This document shows, piece by piece, positions 1-9,331 of a stretch of 43,879 nt of DNA (position 1 is the first letter of the stretch; every line of letters starts with the position of its first letter). Below the pieces are notes generated by a model. The model was given only the letters and a program-made list of their open reading frames with translations. It ran no database searches and was not told the origin of the DNA. The stretch spans positions 1-43,879 of the forward strand of contig JALHQC010000035.1 of the NCBI GenBank assembly GCA_022842165.1, written 5' to 3'. The position numbers and the translations under genes were made by a program. The stretch comes from a bacterium. GTDB taxonomy: Bacteria; Pseudomonadota; Alphaproteobacteria; Rhizobiales; Aestuariivirgaceae.

Positions 1-1696
1 GTTCATTCCCAATCGCGGTTTCATCATCTGCCTGCATCTGAAGCGGCGGAAGGATGGCTTCCACATGAACGCGCTGCTGCCAATTCCGCAACAGCTCGAC
101 CGTTTCATCCGGCTGCCGGTGGTCGACAGTTCGGGTATCGTGCGGTTCATTTCGCTCGAAAGCATGCTGAGCTATTTCATCCCGCGGCTGTTTCCCGGCT
201 ACGACGTCCTTGGGCAGGGGCTGATGCGGATCATCCGCGACAGCGACATCGAAATCGAGGAAGAAGCCGAAGACCTCGTGCGGGTTTTCGAGACTGCGCT
301 GAAACGGCGGCGGCGGGGAACCGTGATCCGCATGGAGGTCGACGACAAGTGCCCAGCATCGCTGCGTGAGTTCATTGCGGATGAAGTCGATGTTCCGGCT
401 GATGCGATCGTCGAGTGCGGCGGGCTCGTCGGCTATTCCGATACTAAGCAGCTAATTCTGGACGAGCGGGCCGACCTCAAGTTCAAGCCGTTCATGGCGC
501 GGTTTCCCGAGCGTATTCGCGATCATGGCGGCGATTGCTTCGCGGCGATCCGGCAGAAGGACATCGTCGTCCACCATCCCTATGAATCATTCGACGTCGT
601 GGTGCAGTTCGTGCTGCAGGCGGCGAATGATCCGGATGTGGTGGCGATCAAGCAGACGCTCTATCGCACGTCGAAGGACTCGCCCATTGTGGCAGCACTG
701 GCGAAGGCGGCAGAGGCCGGAAAATCGGTGATGGCGCTTGTCGAACTCAAGGCGCGCTTCGATGAGGAGGCCAATATCCAGTGGGCGCGCGACCTTGAGC
801 GCGCGGGCGTGCAGGTGGTGTTCGGCTTCATCGAACTCAAAACCCATGCGAAAGTTTCGATGGTCGTCCGCCGCGAGAGCGGGCAGATGCGCACCTATGT
901 GCATTTCGGCACCGGCAACTATCACCCCATTACCGCCAAGGTCTATACCGACATCTCGTTCTTTACCTCGGACCCCGCCTTGGCGCGCGATGCCTCGCGG
1001 CTGTTCAACTTCATCACCGGCTATGCCCAGCCCGAAGACCTCGAGAAGATTGCGCTATCGCCGATCAACCTGAAAACCCGGCTTCTCGAGCATATCGACG
1101 AGGAAATCGCCCATGCCAAGGCCGGGCGTCCGGCGCAGATCTGGGCCAAGATGAATTCGGTCGTCGATCCCGGCATCATCGATGCACTTTATACGGCGAG
1201 CCAGGCCGGTGTGCAGATCGACTTGATCGTGCGCGGCATCTGCTGCCTGAGACCGGGCGTTCCGGGGCTATCCGAAAACATTCGCGTCAAGAGCATCATC
1301 GGGCGATTCCTCGAACATTCGCGCATCGTGTGTTTCGGGGCCGGTAGCGCGCTGCCCCACAACAAGGCGAAGGTCTACATCAGCTCGGCCGACTGGATGC
1401 AACGAAACCTTCACCGCCGCGTTGAAACGCTCATACCCATCGAGAACCCGACGGTGCACGACCAGATTCTCGACCAGATCATGATGGCGAACCTGATGGA
1501 CAATCAGCAGAGCTGGGAACTGCTGGCTGACGGCTCGTCACGGCGCATCGCGCCGGGGCCGGACGAGGAAGCCTTCAATGCACATGATTATTTCATGAAT
1601 AACCCTTCGCTGTCTGGACGCGGGCGTTCGCAGGCGGGTAATGTGCCGCCCGATATCATCGAACGTCCCAAGAAGAAGGCCAAGGCGAAGAAGTGA
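1..1696 (+). CDS. ppk: Polyphosphate kinase 1, 5'-truncated by window edge
   Basis: Reversible transfer of the ATP gamma-phosphate to polyphosphate at the inner membrane. The reading frame is open from base 2, so the start lies upstream; about 564 residues are visible of a family length near 700-730. Counting from the Met codon at 65, the phospho-acceptor His is H261 (motif KTHAK) and the second catalytic His is H418 (motif LEHSR). Their spacing of 157 residues equals that between E. coli H435 and H592. The stretches HFGTGNYH and [12 protein letters not shown] are also typical. The Lys-rich C-terminus is ordinary. The stop overlaps the GTG start of ppx by four bases, which implies translational coupling of the polyphosphate-making and polyphosphate-degrading enzymes. 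Confidence 0.97.
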   Translation, partial: FIPNRGFIICLHLKRRKDGFHMNALLPIPQQLDRFIRLPVVDSSGIVRFISLESMLSYFIPRLFPGYDVLGQGLMRIIRDSDIEIEEEAEDLVRVFETALKRRRRGTVIRMEVDDKCPASLREFIADEVDVPADAIVECGGLVGYSDTKQLILDERADLKFKPFMARFPERIRDHGGDCFAAIRQKDIVVHHPYESFDVVVQFVLQAANDPDVVAIKQTLYRTSKDSPIVAALAKAAEAGKSVMALVELKARFDEEANIQWARDLERAGVQVVFGFIELKTHAKVSMVVRRESGQMRTYVHFGTGNYHPITAKVYTDISFFTSDPALARDASRLFNFITGYAQPEDLEKIALSPINLKTRLLEHIDEEIAHAKAGRPAQIWAKMNSVVDPGIIDALYTASQAGVQIDLIVRGICCLRPGVPGLSENIRVKSIIGRFLEHSRIVCFGAGSALPHNKAKVYISSADWMQRNLHRRVETLIPIENPTVHDQILDQIMMANLMDNQQSWELLADGSSRRIAPGPDEEAFNAHDYFMNNPSLSGRGRSQAGNVPPDIIERPKKKAKAKK

Positions 1697-3204
1697 GTTG
1701 GCATAAGGGTTTCCGTACCGAACCTCCGAAGTATCGCCCGGTTGCGGTCGTCGATATCGGCTCGAACTCGGTGCGCCTCGTCGTCTATGATGGTCTGCGG
1801 CGCTCGCCCTATCCGATCTTCAACGAAAAAATCCTCTGCGGACTTGGCCGCGGCGTCGCCACCAAAGGCCGGCTCAGCGAAGAGGGCATGACGCGCGCTT
1901 TCGCGGCGCTGAAGCGGTTTCGCGCGCTGGCCCGCCAGATCGGCGCGAAGCACGTCTATGCCCTGGCGACCGCGGCGGCGCGCGAGGCGACCAATGGCGA
2001 ACAGTTCATCATCAAGGCCGAGAAAGCGCTGGGCTGCAACATCAGCGTGCTGACGGGCAAGGAAGAGGCGCGCTATGCCGCGCTTGGCGTGATGGCCGGC
2101 ATCCCCGAGGCCGATGGCATCGCAGGTGACCTTGGCGGCGGATCGCTGGAACTGATCGACGTGAAAGACGGCAAGCTGCGCGACGGCATTACGCTACCGC
2201 TCGGCCCCTTGCGCCTCATCGACCTGTCCGGAGGCTCGATCGACAAGGCGCGCGAGATCGTGGACGAGGCATTCTCAAAGGCGGCGATCCTGAAGCTGCT
2301 GAAAGGCCGCACGTTCTATGCGGTTGGCGGCACGTGGCGCAATCTTGCAAAGCTCCATATGGCGCAAAGCCATTACCCGCTGCACGTGCTCCATTGCTAC
2401 CAGTTCACCAGGCAGCAGGCCATGTCTCTGTCCGACCTCGTTTCGGGATTGTCTGCAATCTCGCTGAAAGAAATTCGCGAGGTTTCGAAGAGCCGCTCCG
2501 ATACGCTGCCGTTCGGCGCGATGGTGCTGGAACGGCTGCTGGCGCACAGCCAAGCCTCGAAGGTCGAGATTTCGGTCTACGGCGTCAGGGAAGGGCTTCT
2601 GTATTCGAAGCTGCCCGTCCGCAAGCGCGACAGCGACGCGCTGCTTGCTTCGTGCTGGGATTTCGCACGTCGCTATGCGCGCTCGCCAGAGCACGAACTG
2701 GAACTGTGCGACTGGACGGACCAGCTTTTCGGTGCGGGCCTGCTCAAGGAAACCGACCAGCAAAAGCGGCTTCGCTATGCGGCCTGCCTGCTGGCGGATA
2801 TCGGCTGGCGGGCACACCCCGATTATCGCGCCGAACGTTCGCTCAGCATGATTTCGCAGGCGGCTTTCGTGGGCGTGGACCATCCGGGCCGGGTATTTCT
2901 CGCACTCACCATCTTCTACCGCTACGATGGCGAGAACGACAGCGACGGGCTGACACGCATGCTGGATGATGACGACCATCAGCGCGCGCATCTGCTGAGC
3001 AGCATCTTCCGGCTGGCTTACATCCTGTCCGCCGCGATGCCCGGCATGCTGCCGAAGATCGGGCTGAAGCTTGCGGATGCCAAGACGCTGCACCTGATCC
3101 TGCCGAAGAAGCTTGCCGACCTGGCGGGCGAGCGCATCGACAAGCGCCTCAACGGCCTTGCCGCGGAAATGGGGCGCACGGGCAAGGTCGTCATCGGCGG
3201 CTGA
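1693..3204 (+). CDS. ppx: Exopolyphosphatase / GppA-type phosphatase
   Basis: Ppx/GppA family member of the ASKHA fold, releasing orthophosphate from polyphosphate chain ends and possibly acting on pppGpp. The N-terminal phosphate-binding loop DIGSNSVRL is at residues 21-29; [10 protein letters not shown] further on is the second conserved ATPase-fold motif, and LATAAARE lies between. At 503 residues it has the length of the Ppx form with a C-terminal HD-like domain, not the short 300-residue form. The start is GTG, inside the ppk stop (GTGA overlap). It converges with rnd, with only three bases between stop codons. Ppx versus GppA specificity cannot be settled from sequence, but coupling to ppk favours Ppx. 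Confidence 0.93.
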   Translation: MSWHKGFRTEPPKYRPVAVVDIGSNSVRLVVYDGLRRSPYPIFNEKILCGLGRGVATKGRLSEEGMTRAFAALKRFRALARQIGAKHVYALATAAAREATNGEQFIIKAEKALGCNISVLTGKEEARYAALGVMAGIPEADGIAGDLGGGSLELIDVKDGKLRDGITLPLGPLRLIDLSGGSIDKAREIVDEAFSKAAILKLLKGRTFYAVGGTWRNLAKLHMAQSHYPLHVLHCYQFTRQQAMSLSDLVSGLSAISLKEIREVSKSRSDTLPFGAMVLERLLAHSQASKVEISVYGVREGLLYSKLPVRKRDSDALLASCWDFARRYARSPEHELELCDWTDQLFGAGLLKETDQQKRLRYAACLLADIGWRAHPDYRAERSLSMISQAAFVGVDHPGRVFLALTIFYRYDGENDSDGLTRMLDDDDHQRAHLLSSIFRLAYILSAAMPGMLPKIGLKLADAKTLHLILPKKLADLAGERIDKRLNGLAAEMGRTGKVVIGG

Positions 3205-3207
3205 AGC

Positions 3208-4392
3208 TTACTCTGCGGCTGCCTTTATTCCGCTGCGATCCGGCGCGGGAATGACCCGGACCCGGCCACGCTCGAAACCAATCACCGCTTCGCCACGCTT
3301 GATGGCAAGGGCCAACTCGCCGAAAAGCTCGCGCCGCCAGCCGTGCATCAACTGAATGTCGGCGCTGTCGTTTTCGGCGATAGCCTCGATGTCGGAACTG
3401 GTCGCCACAAGCTTCGGTGCGATTCCCTCCCGTTCGCAGACGACTTTCAGCGCCAGCTTCAGCACTTCGGTGGCGGCCTGTGTCGCGTCGCTGGCATCGT
3501 CGCGGCCATTGTCGGGCTGGGGCAGGGACTTCGGATCGGTTTCAAGCCCGGCCTTCACGGCATTGAGGATCGCATCGCCGATGCGCGAGCCGGACATGCC
3601 GCGCGGCAGGGCGCGAAGCTGGTTCAGCGCTTCCTTCGTCTGCGGCATCTGCACGGCGATCTCGGCAATGGCATCGTCCTTCAGCACGCGCGAGCGCGGC
3701 ACGTTCTTGTCGCGGGCCTCGCGTTCGCGCCAGGCGGCGACCTCGATCAGCACGCCCAGCTGCTTTTTCGATTTCAGGCGCACCTTGATGCGCTTCCAGG
3801 CGTCATGCGGCTCGGTACGATAGGTGGCGGGGTTGGCGAGAATGTCCATCTCCTCGCGCAGCCAATGCTCGCGGCCGGTCTTGTCGAGTTCGGCCTTGAG
3901 GCCTTCGTAGACGACGCGAAGATGGGTAACGTCCGCCAGAGCATAGATCAGCTGCTTTTCGCTGAGCGGCCGCCGCGACCAGTCGGTAAAGCGCGACGAC
4001 TTGTCGATCTGCGCCTTGGCCATGCGCCGGACGATCGCTTCGTAGCCGACCTGATCGCCGAAGCCGCAGACCATGGCGGCAATCTGCGTGTCAAAAACCG
4101 GGTGCGGCACGATGCCGGCACGGTGCACCATGATTTCGATATCCTGGCGGGCGGCGTGAAACACCTTCAGCACGTCCGGATTGTTCATGAGATCGAAAAA
4201 CGGCTGGAGATCGATTCCGGGTGCCAGCGGATCGATAAGGCCATTGATGTTCTCGCCCGCAACCTGGATCAGGCAGAGGTCCGGCCAATAGGTGGACTCA
4301 CGCATGAATTCCGTGTCGACGGTGACAAATGTCTCGCCAGAAAGGCCTTTACACAGCGCGGTAAGCGATTCGGTGGTCGTAATCAGTTCCAT
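3208..4392 (-). CDS. rnd: Ribonuclease D
   Basis: 3'-5' exoribonuclease of the DEDDy family that trims tRNA precursors and other structured RNA in the cytoplasm. Metal ligands are visible: D26 and E28 in VDTEFM, D84 in HAARQDIEIM, and Y150 with D154 in YALADVTHL. An HRDC-type helical region follows from about residue 210. The length of 394 residues fits RNase D. ATG start at 4390-4392. It is convergent with ppx and divergent from the tRNA-Tyr/tuf unit, in the usual alphaproteobacterial neighbourhood with ppx-ppk. The 5' flank (4393-4592) is unusually structured, so its expression may be post-transcriptionally influenced; that is only inference. Confidence 0.95.
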   Translation of the reverse strand: MELITTTESLTALCKGLSGETFVTVDTEFMRESTYWPDLCLIQVAGENINGLIDPLAPGIDLQPFFDLMNNPDVLKVFHAARQDIEIMVHRAGIVPHPVFDTQIAAMVCGFGDQVGYEAIVRRMAKAQIDKSSRFTDWSRRPLSEKQLIYALADVTHLRVVYEGLKAELDKTGREHWLREEMDILANPATYRTEPHDAWKRIKVRLKSKKQLGVLIEVAAWREREARDKNVPRSRVLKDDAIAEIAVQMPQTKEALNQLRALPRGMSGSRIGDAILNAVKAGLETDPKSLPQPDNGRDDASDATQAATEVLKLALKVVCEREGIAPKLVATSSDIEAIAENDSADIQLMHGWRRELFGELALAIKRGEAVIGFERGRVRVIPAPDRSGIKAAAE

Positions 4393-4519
4393 GCCTGCAG
4401 GGAAGCGCGATCGCCGCTATAGGTCAATGGTTTAGAGAAATTTCTTCTGGATGCCGTAAAACCTATCTAAAACATTAGATTAGCGGCATTTGTCAGGAGT
4501 CTGAGTTAACAGCGGCACA

Positions 4520-4575
4520 CCGGGGGTGAATTCGAGCTTGGCGGACAGCCCGCGGGCAGGACTCAATTCACCCGG
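4520..4575. other. Large imperfect inverted repeat between rnd and tRNA-Tyr
   Basis: The left arm CCGGGGGTGAATTCGAG (4520-4536) pairs with CTCAATTCACCCGG (4562-4575) apart from small bulges. The loop contains the palindrome GCCCGCGGGC (4548-4557). It lies in the 316-base gap between divergent rnd and tRNA-Tyr, before the tRNA promoter. A second, weaker inverted repeat is just upstream: ATGCCG near 4452 and CGGCAT near 4483, enclosing CTATCTAA and TTAGATTAG. No T-run follows, so it is not a classical terminator. I see no coding sequence in this gap. Confidence 0.5.
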
Positions 4576-4592
4576 AAGCCTTAATCATTCCC

Positions 4593-4621
4593 TTGACTTG
4601 GGGTTTTATCCCTTGCATAAC
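4593..4621 (+). promoter_or_regulatory. Sigma70-type promoter of the tRNA-Tyr/tRNA-Gly/tuf unit
   Basis: The -35 hexamer TTGACT (4593-4598) and the -10 hexamer CATAAC (4616-4621) are 17 bases apart. The bases after the -10 (CCGCCCACTC) are a GC-rich discriminator, as in stable-RNA promoters under growth-rate or stringent control. Transcription would begin near 4628, about 80 bases before tRNA-Tyr. The control mechanism is inferred from the discriminator only. Confidence 0.6.
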
Positions 4622-4632
4622 CCGCCCACTCA

Positions 4633-4661
4633 AAGGGCCCGGGGTCACCTCCGGGCTCCTT
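4633..4661 (+). other. Leader hairpin upstream of tRNA-Tyr
   Basis: AAGG plus GCCCGG (4633-4642) pair with CCGGGC and CCTT (4651-4661), leaving a single bulged T and an eight-base loop. A second short hairpin, TCGCCGG-TT-CCGGCGA (4687-4702), ends seven bases before the tRNA. Both fall inside the predicted primary transcript and may guide 5' processing. Neither has a T-run. Confidence 0.45.
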
Positions 4662-4708
4662 GGCGTTTGGCTCAAGCAACGGTTTTTCGCCGGTTCCGGC
4701 GATAATCT

Positions 4709-4794
4709 GGGGGAGTGTCCCGAGTGGCAAAGGGGGCGGACTGTAAATCCGCTGCGTTATCGCTTCGAAGGTTCGAGTCCTTCTTCCCCCACCA
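4709..4794 (+). tRNA. tRNA-Tyr (anticodon GTA)
   Basis: A class II tRNA of 86 bases with a long variable arm. The acceptor strand GGGGGAG pairs with TTCCCCC at 4784-4790, followed by discriminator A and an encoded CCA. The anticodon stem GCGGA/TCCGC encloses loop CTGTAAA, with anticodon GTA at 4743-4745. The T arm GAAGG-TTCGAGT-CCTTC is canonical. First gene of the tRNA-tuf unit. Confidence 0.97.
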
Positions 4795-4846
4795 TCGCTT
4801 GAGGCCTGACGTTGAAGGGTAACAGGAGTTCGGACAGTTTTTCCGG

Positions 4847-4920
4847 GCGGGTGTAGCTCAATGGTAGAGCAGCAGCCTTCCAAGCTGAATACGAGGGTTC
4901 GATTCCCTTCACCCGCTCCA
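4847..4920 (+). tRNA. tRNA-Gly (anticodon TCC)
   Basis: 74 bases. Acceptor GCGGGTG pairs with CACCCGC (4910-4916), then T and an encoded CCA. The D stem is GCTC/GAGC, and the anticodon loop CTTCCAA (4877-4883) holds TCC at 4879-4881. The T arm carries TTCGATT. It lies 52 bases after tRNA-Tyr and 53 bases before the tuf start, so the two tRNAs and tuf probably share one transcript. Confidence 0.97.
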
Positions 4921-4973
4921 AAAGTTTGAATCGTGAATTCGCCGCAAGACCGGCAAACGAAGGTAAAACGACG

Positions 4974-6164
4974 ATGGGCAAAGAGAAATTCAACCGCGAC
5001 AAGCCGCATTGCAACATTGGCACGATTGGCCATGTTGACCATGGCAAGACGTCGCTGACGGCGGCGATCACCAAGGTTCTGGCGGAATCGGGCGGCGCGA
5101 CGTTCACGGCGTATGACCAGATCGACAAGGCGCCCGAAGAGCGGGCCCGCGGCATCACCATCAACACGGCCCACGTCGAGTATCAGACCAAGGCCCGCCA
5201 CTATGCCCACGTCGATTGCCCGGGGCATGCCGATTATGTGAAGAACATGATCACCGGTGCGGCGCAGATGGATGGCGCGATCCTGGTCGTCTCGGCGGCT
5301 GACGGCCCGATGCCGCAGACCCGCGAGCACATTCTTCTGGCCCGCCAGGTTGGCGTTCCGGCGCTTGTGGTGTTCATGAACAAGGTCGACATGGTCGACG
5401 ATCCGGAACTCCTGGACCTCGTCGAGATGGAAGTGCGCGAGCTTCTGAGCTCCTACCAGTTCCCGGGCGATGACATTCCGATCATCCGCGGCTCGGCACT
5501 GTGTGCCTTGAACAACACCAACCCCGAGATCGGCCATGACGCGGTTCTGAAGCTGATGGCGGCGGTTGACGAATACATCCCGCAGCCGGAGCGTCCGAAG
5601 GATCTGCCCTTCCTGATGCCGATCGAGGACGTGTTCTCGATCTCAGGCCGCGGCACGGTTGTGACGGGACGCGTCGAGCGCGGCATCGTCAAGGTTGGCG
5701 AGGAAGTCGAGATCGTCGGCATCCGCGACACCCAGAAGACGACCGTGACCGGCATCGAGATGTTCAGGAAGCTCCTGGATACCGGTGAGGCTGGCGACAA
5801 CGTCGGCGCACTGCTGCGCGGCATCGATCGTGAAGGCGTTGAGCGTGGGCAAGTGCTGTGCAAGCCCGGCACGGTGAAGCCGCACAAGAAGTTCAAGGCG
5901 GAAGCCTATATCCTGACCAAGGAAGAGGGTGGCCGTCATACGCCGTTCTTTGCCAACTACCGCCCGCAGTTCTACTTCCGCACGACGGATGTGACGGGTG
6001 TGGTGACGCTGCCCGAGGGCACGGAAATGGTGATGCCTGGCGACAACATCTCGTTCGACGTTGAGCTGATCACGCCGATCGCCATGGAAGAGAAGCTGCG
6101 CTTCGCCATCCGTGAAGGCGGCCGTACCGTCGGCGCCGGCGTCGTCGCCAAGATCACGGACTGA
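4974..6164 (+). CDS. tuf: Elongation factor Tu
   Basis: GTPase that delivers aminoacyl-tRNA to the ribosome. The start is the ATG at 4974, giving 396 residues, the standard EF-Tu length; the upstream in-frame TTG at 4926 would add a non-conserved leader and is rejected. An AAGG ribosome-binding site lies at 4960-4963. P-loop GHVDHGKT is at residues 19-26, then the switch II motif [11 protein letters not shown] and NKVD for guanine recognition; domains 2 and 3 are complete. Sitting after tRNA-Tyr and tRNA-Gly and before tRNA-Trp and secE, it corresponds to the tufB position. A second copy in the str operon is common in relatives but is not in this window. Confidence 0.98.
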   Translation: MGKEKFNRDKPHCNIGTIGHVDHGKTSLTAAITKVLAESGGATFTAYDQIDKAPEERARGITINTAHVEYQTKARHYAHVDCPGHADYVKNMITGAAQMDGAILVVSAADGPMPQTREHILLARQVGVPALVVFMNKVDMVDDPELLDLVEMEVRELLSSYQFPGDDIPIIRGSALCALNNTNPEIGHDAVLKLMAAVDEYIPQPERPKDLPFLMPIEDVFSISGRGTVVTGRVERGIVKVGEEVEIVGIRDTQKTTVTGIEMFRKLLDTGEAGDNVGALLRGIDREGVERGQVLCKPGTVKPHKKFKAEAYILTKEEGGRHTPFFANYRPQFYFRTTDVTGVVTLPEGTEMVMPGDNISFDVELITPIAMEEKLRFAIREGGRTVGAGVVAKITD

Positions 6165-6178
6165 TATGGACAACGGAC

Positions 6179-6206
6179 GGCGCGGCTCCCATCTGGGAGC
6201 TGCGCC
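6179..6206 (+). terminator. Strong hairpin between tuf and tRNA-Trp
   Basis: A 12-bp stem (6179-6190 with 6195-6206) with one G-T wobble closes an ATCT loop, eight bases before tRNA-Trp. It lacks a T-run, so it may be a partial terminator or a processing signal separating tuf mRNA from the tRNA. Confidence 0.5.
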
Positions 6207-6214
6207 GCGCCGAT

Positions 6215-6290
<76 letters not shown>

Positions 6291-6311
6291 ATTTTATTAG
6301 GAAGACAGAGA

Positions 6312-6503
6312 GTGGCCAAGACCAACCCGTTTGAGTTTCTGCAGCAGGTTCGCGAAGAAGGTGGCAAGGTCGCCTGGCCCACTCGCCGCGAAACCATGAT
6401 CTCGACGGTGATGGTTTTCATCATGGTGACAGTGGCCGCCATTTTCTTTCTCGGTGTTGATGCCGTCCTTCACTGGGGCGTGCAGAAGCTGCTGGGCATT
6501 TAG
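6312..6503 (+). CDS. secE: Preprotein translocase subunit SecE
   Basis: 63-residue single-span SecE that clamps SecY in the SecYEG channel of the inner membrane. The amphipathic N-terminal helix (NPFEFLQQVREEGGKVAWPT) carries the conserved K-V-xWP-T signature just before the transmembrane segment at about residues 30-50. It begins with GTG at 6312; AGGAAG at 6299-6304 gives a seven-base spacer, which supports this start. It lies 21 bases after tRNA-Trp and 27 bases before nusG, as in most bacteria. Confidence 0.96.
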   Translation: MAKTNPFEFLQQVREEGGKVAWPTRRETMISTVMVFIMVTVAAIFFLGVDAVLHWGVQKLLGI

Positions 6504-6530
6504 CGGGCGGACGGGGCAAGCAAGGCAAAC

Positions 6531-7064
6531 ATGGCAAAGCGCTGGTACATCGTTCACGCCTACTCGAACTTCGAGAAGAAGGTGATGGAATCCATCAAGG
6601 AGCAGGCGGCCCAGAAGGGGTTGTCGGACCTCTTTGAACAGGTTCTGGTGCCGACCGAGGAAGTGATCGAGGTTCGCCGTGGCCGCAAGATCAAGAGCGA
6701 GCGGCGTTTCTTCCCCGGCTATGTGCTGGTGAAGATGGAACTGACCGATCAGGCCTTCCACCTGATCAAGAACACACCGAAGGTGACGGGCTTCCTCGGT
6801 TCCGACTCGAAGCCCATTCCGATCACCGATGCCGAGGCCTCGCGCATCCTGAACCAGGTGGCCGAGGGCGTCGAGCGTCCGAAGTCCACCATCACGTTTG
6901 AAGTCGGCGAGCAGGTTCGCGTTGCCGATGGACCATTTGCTTCCTTCTCCGGTCAGGTTGAGGAAGTCGATGAAGAACGGTCACGGCTGAAGGTCGCCGT
7001 GTCCATCTTCGGCAGGCCCACGCCTGTCGAACTCGAGTACGGCCAGGTGGAGAAACTCCGCTGA
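6531..7064 (+). CDS. nusG: Transcription termination/antitermination factor NusG
   Basis: 177 residues. The N-terminal NGN domain (RWYIVHAYSNFEKKV onward) binds the RNA polymerase clamp and promotes processive elongation. The C-terminal KOW domain (from about residue 125, FEVGEQVRVADGPFASF) contacts Rho or ribosomal protein S10. The length is standard and there are no insertions. It is followed by a repeat cluster rather than directly by rplK. Confidence 0.97.
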   Translation: MAKRWYIVHAYSNFEKKVMESIKEQAAQKGLSDLFEQVLVPTEEVIEVRRGRKIKSERRFFPGYVLVKMELTDQAFHLIKNTPKVTGFLGSDSKPIPITDAEASRILNQVAEGVERPKSTITFEVGEQVRVADGPFASFSGQVEEVDEERSRLKVAVSIFGRPTPVELEYGQVEKLR

Positions 7065-7070
7065 ATTTAT

Positions 7071-7206
7071 CCTCTCCCGCTAGCGGGAGAGGAAGGGGCT
7101 CAGCCGCATGCGGCTGGGAAGGTGAGGGAAGGGCCTCGCCGAACAATCCCCTCATCTCCCCGTTGCATTCGCAACGGGTCCCTTCTTCTCCCGCTGGCGG
7201 GAGAAG
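7071..7206. repeat. REP-like cluster of palindromes between nusG and rplK
   Basis: Four inverted repeats occur in 136 bases: a perfect 22-base palindrome (7071-7092), the 16-base palindrome CAGCCGCATGCGGCTG (7101-7116), CCCGTTGC-attc-GCAACGGG (7159-7178), and 10-bp arms CTTCTCCCGC/GCGGGAGAAG around TG (7185-7206). The outer parts are also inverted copies of each other: 7073-7097 matches the reverse complement of 7180-7204 with two mismatches. The architecture resembles the element at 40951-41103 and the short interspersed repeats common in alphaproteobacterial intergenic DNA. Being inside a ribosomal operon, it will be transcribed as a folded RNA. Confidence 0.75.
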
Positions 7207-7283
7207 ACGATTAACGGTGGGAGGCCTTCAACAAGCCGGACCACTAACCTCAACAAGCCGGGACGTCCGGCGAGGGAAACAAA

Positions 7284-7715
7284 ATGGCTAAGAAAGTCGT
7301 CGGCTACATCAAGTTGCAAGTGCCGGCGGGACAGGCAAACCCGTCTCCGCCAATCGGTCCCGCTCTCGGTCAGCGTGGCCTCAACATCATGGAATTCTGC
7401 AAGGCGTTCAATGCCGCCACGCAGAAGATGGAGCCGGGCACGCCCACTCCCGTGGTAATCACCGCGTTCCAGGACAAGTCCTTCACCTTCGAGATGAAGA
7501 CGGCGCCCGCGTCGTATTATCTGAAGAAGATCGCCGGCATCAAGTCGGGCTCCAAGGAGCCGGGCAAGGGCGCCTTCGTCGGCAAGGTGACGATGGCCCA
7601 ATGCCGCGAAATCGCCGAGCAGAAGCTCAAGGGCATGAATGCCCGCGACCTCGACGCGGCGACGCGTGAAATTGCCGGGTCCGCCCGGTCCATGGGCCTT
7701 CAGGTGGTGGAGTAA
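7284..7715 (+). CDS. rplK: 50S ribosomal protein L11
   Basis: 143-residue L11, which binds 23S rRNA in the GTPase-associated centre. The N-terminal signature [20 protein letters not shown] with [15 protein letters not shown], and the C-terminal GTARSMG-like [12 protein letters not shown], are canonical. GAGGGA upstream serves as ribosome-binding site. It is four bases ahead of rplA and almost certainly translationally coupled to it. Confidence 0.98.
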   Translation: MAKKVVGYIKLQVPAGQANPSPPIGPALGQRGLNIMEFCKAFNAATQKMEPGTPTPVVITAFQDKSFTFEMKTAPASYYLKKIAGIKSGSKEPGKGAFVGKVTMAQCREIAEQKLKGMNARDLDAATREIAGSARSMGLQVVE

Positions 7716-7719
7716 GACA

Positions 7720-8427
7720 ATGGCGAAGATTGCAAAGCGTCTGGCCAAGGTCCGCGAAGGCATTGACCGCACCAAGGCTTACGGCATCGATGAGGCCGTC
7801 AAGCTGATCAAGGAACGCGCCACGGCGAAGTTCAACGAAACCGTTGAAATCGCCATGAATCTCGGCGTCGATCCGCGCCACTCTGACCAGATGGTCCGTG
7901 GCGTCGTCAACCTGCCGAACGGCACGGGCCGCACGGTTCGCGTCGGCGTGTTCGCCAAGGGTGCGAAGGCCGAGGAAGCCAAGGCTGCCGGGGCTGACGT
8001 CGTGGGCGCCGAGGAGCTGTTCGAGATCGTCAACAAGGGCACGATCGACTTCGACCGCTGCATCGCCACGCCGGACATGATGGGCCTCGTCGGCCGTCTC
8101 GGCAAGGTGCTGGGTCCCCGCGGCATGATGCCGAACCCGAAGGTCGGCACCGTGACCATGGATGTCGCCGGAGCCGTGAAGGCTGCCAAGGGCGGCGCAG
8201 TCGAGTTCCGCGTCGAGAAGGCCGGTATCGTGCAGGCCGGCGTCGGCAAGGCGAGCTTTACGGATGAAGCGCTGACCCAGAACATCAAGGCGTTTGTCGA
8301 TGCCGTGGTGAAGGCGAAGCCGCCTGCAGCCAAGGGTACCTATGTCAAGAAATTGTCCATTTCTTCGTCCATGGGTCCCGGCCTCAAGCTTGACCTTGCC
8401 TCCATCACGGGCGGCGGCCAGGCCTGA
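7720..8427 (+). CDS. rplA: 50S ribosomal protein L1
   Basis: 235-residue L1, the stalk protein at the ribosomal E site and, in many bacteria, the repressor of its own rplK-rplA mRNA. The ATG at 7720 ([16 protein letters not shown]) is chosen; an earlier in-frame start would lie inside rplK. The L1 signature [14 protein letters not shown] and PNPKVGTVT are present, and the two-domain arrangement is complete. Confidence 0.98.
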   Translation: MAKIAKRLAKVREGIDRTKAYGIDEAVKLIKERATAKFNETVEIAMNLGVDPRHSDQMVRGVVNLPNGTGRTVRVGVFAKGAKAEEAKAAGADVVGAEELFEIVNKGTIDFDRCIATPDMMGLVGRLGKVLGPRGMMPNPKVGTVTMDVAGAVKAAKGGAVEFRVEKAGIVQAGVGKASFTDEALTQNIKAFVDAVVKAKPPAAKGTYVKKLSISSSMGPGLKLDLASITGGGQA

Positions 8428-8439
8428 TTTTACAAGTTT

Positions 8440-8471
8440 CCCGGCTGAAAAGAGCAATCTTTTCAACCGGG
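8440..8471 (+). terminator. Long hairpin directly after rplA
   Basis: CCCGG-C-TGAAAAGA (8440-8453) pairs with TCTTTTCA-A-CCGGG (8458-8471) around GCAA, with one C-A mismatch: 13 pairs in a 14-position stem. There is no T-run after it. It could attenuate readthrough from rplKA, or be the first helix of the rplJ leader. Confidence 0.5.
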
Positions 8472-8474
8472 TAA

Positions 8475-8762
8475 CCAGGGTTCTTCGAACTCTGGATTAC
8501 CTGTCCGAGATTGCAGGCGCGGGAACGACAAGTTCCAGCTTAAACGCCAAGCCTGCATGAGATGGGTTTCAAAAGCGAATTCGAACCACCATATAGGTCG
8601 GTTCCTAGTCGGTTTGGACCTCTATTCCCTGTCCGGAAACGGTGGGGGGACAGGCATATGAGCGCCGCTCGAAGCGCCATCTGCCCTGTGTGGTTGGTGT
8701 CTTGAGCGGTTGGTCCAACGGTGAGCGGGAGAAATGCCCAATCACCATAAAGGAGAGAGCAA
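8475..8762 (+). promoter_or_regulatory. Structured rplJ (L10) leader
   Basis: The 335-base gap before rplJ holds no gene and folds strongly. CCAGGGTTC-ttc-GAACTCTGG is at 8475-8495. The core at 8501-8565 has GCAGGC (8513-8518) pairing with GCCTGC (8551-8556), enclosing GGAAC/GTTCC (8522-8536) and the purine/CTTAAA internal loop characteristic of the L10 leader family. Further pairing occurs at 8592-8625. In bacteria the L10-(L7/L12)4 complex binds such leaders and represses rplJL translation. Assignment to the Rfam L10 leader is by pattern only. A separate promoter may exist in 8570-8700 but I cannot see a convincing one. Confidence 0.7.
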
Positions 8763-9281
8763 GTGGAAAGAGCTGAGAAAGTAGAGCTCGTCGCAACGCT
8801 CAACCAGGTGTTCAAGACCACCGGTGTGATCGTTGTGGCCCACAACAAGGGCCTCACTGTGAACCAGGTCAATGACCTGCGGAACAAGATGTCCCAGGCG
8901 GGGGCGACTGTGAAGGTTGCCAAGAACCGTCTCGCCAAGCTTGCTCTTGATGGCACTGACGCAGCCGGGATCAAGGACCTCTTCGTGGGTCCGACCATGG
9001 TGGCTTACGCCGCCGATCCCGTCTCGGCACCCAAGGTCGCTGCAGCTTTCGCCAAGGCCAACGAGAAATTCGTTGTTCTGGGCGGCGCGCTCGGCAAGAC
9101 CGTGATGGATGCCAATGCGGTCAAGTCACTCGCCGAACTGCCCTCGCTCGATGAGCTCCGGGGCAAGCTTATTGGTCTCATCCAGGCTCCGGCCACCAGG
9201 ATTGCTGGTGTGCTTCAGGCTCCTGGCGGCCAGCTGGCGCGTGTGTTGAACGCCTATGCCACCAAAGATCAGGCAGCCTGA
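8763..9281 (+). CDS. rplJ: 50S ribosomal protein L10
   Basis: 172-residue L10, base of the ribosomal stalk, whose C-terminal helix carries L7/L12 dimers. It starts with GTG at 8763 behind AAAGGAGAG, a strong ribosome-binding site. The conserved N-terminal region ([20 protein letters not shown] and [10 protein letters not shown]) and the C-terminal [21 protein letters not shown] are present. It follows the L10 leader through which it probably represses itself. Confidence 0.98.
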   Translation: MERAEKVELVATLNQVFKTTGVIVVAHNKGLTVNQVNDLRNKMSQAGATVKVAKNRLAKLALDGTDAAGIKDLFVGPTMVAYAADPVSAPKVAAAFAKANEKFVVLGGALGKTVMDANAVKSLAELPSLDELRGKLIGLIQAPATRIAGVLQAPGGQLARVLNAYATKDQAA

Positions 9282-9331
9282 CGGCTCGCTGAACCCAACA
9301 AACCAAACCGACTATAGAGAAAGACACTCAA

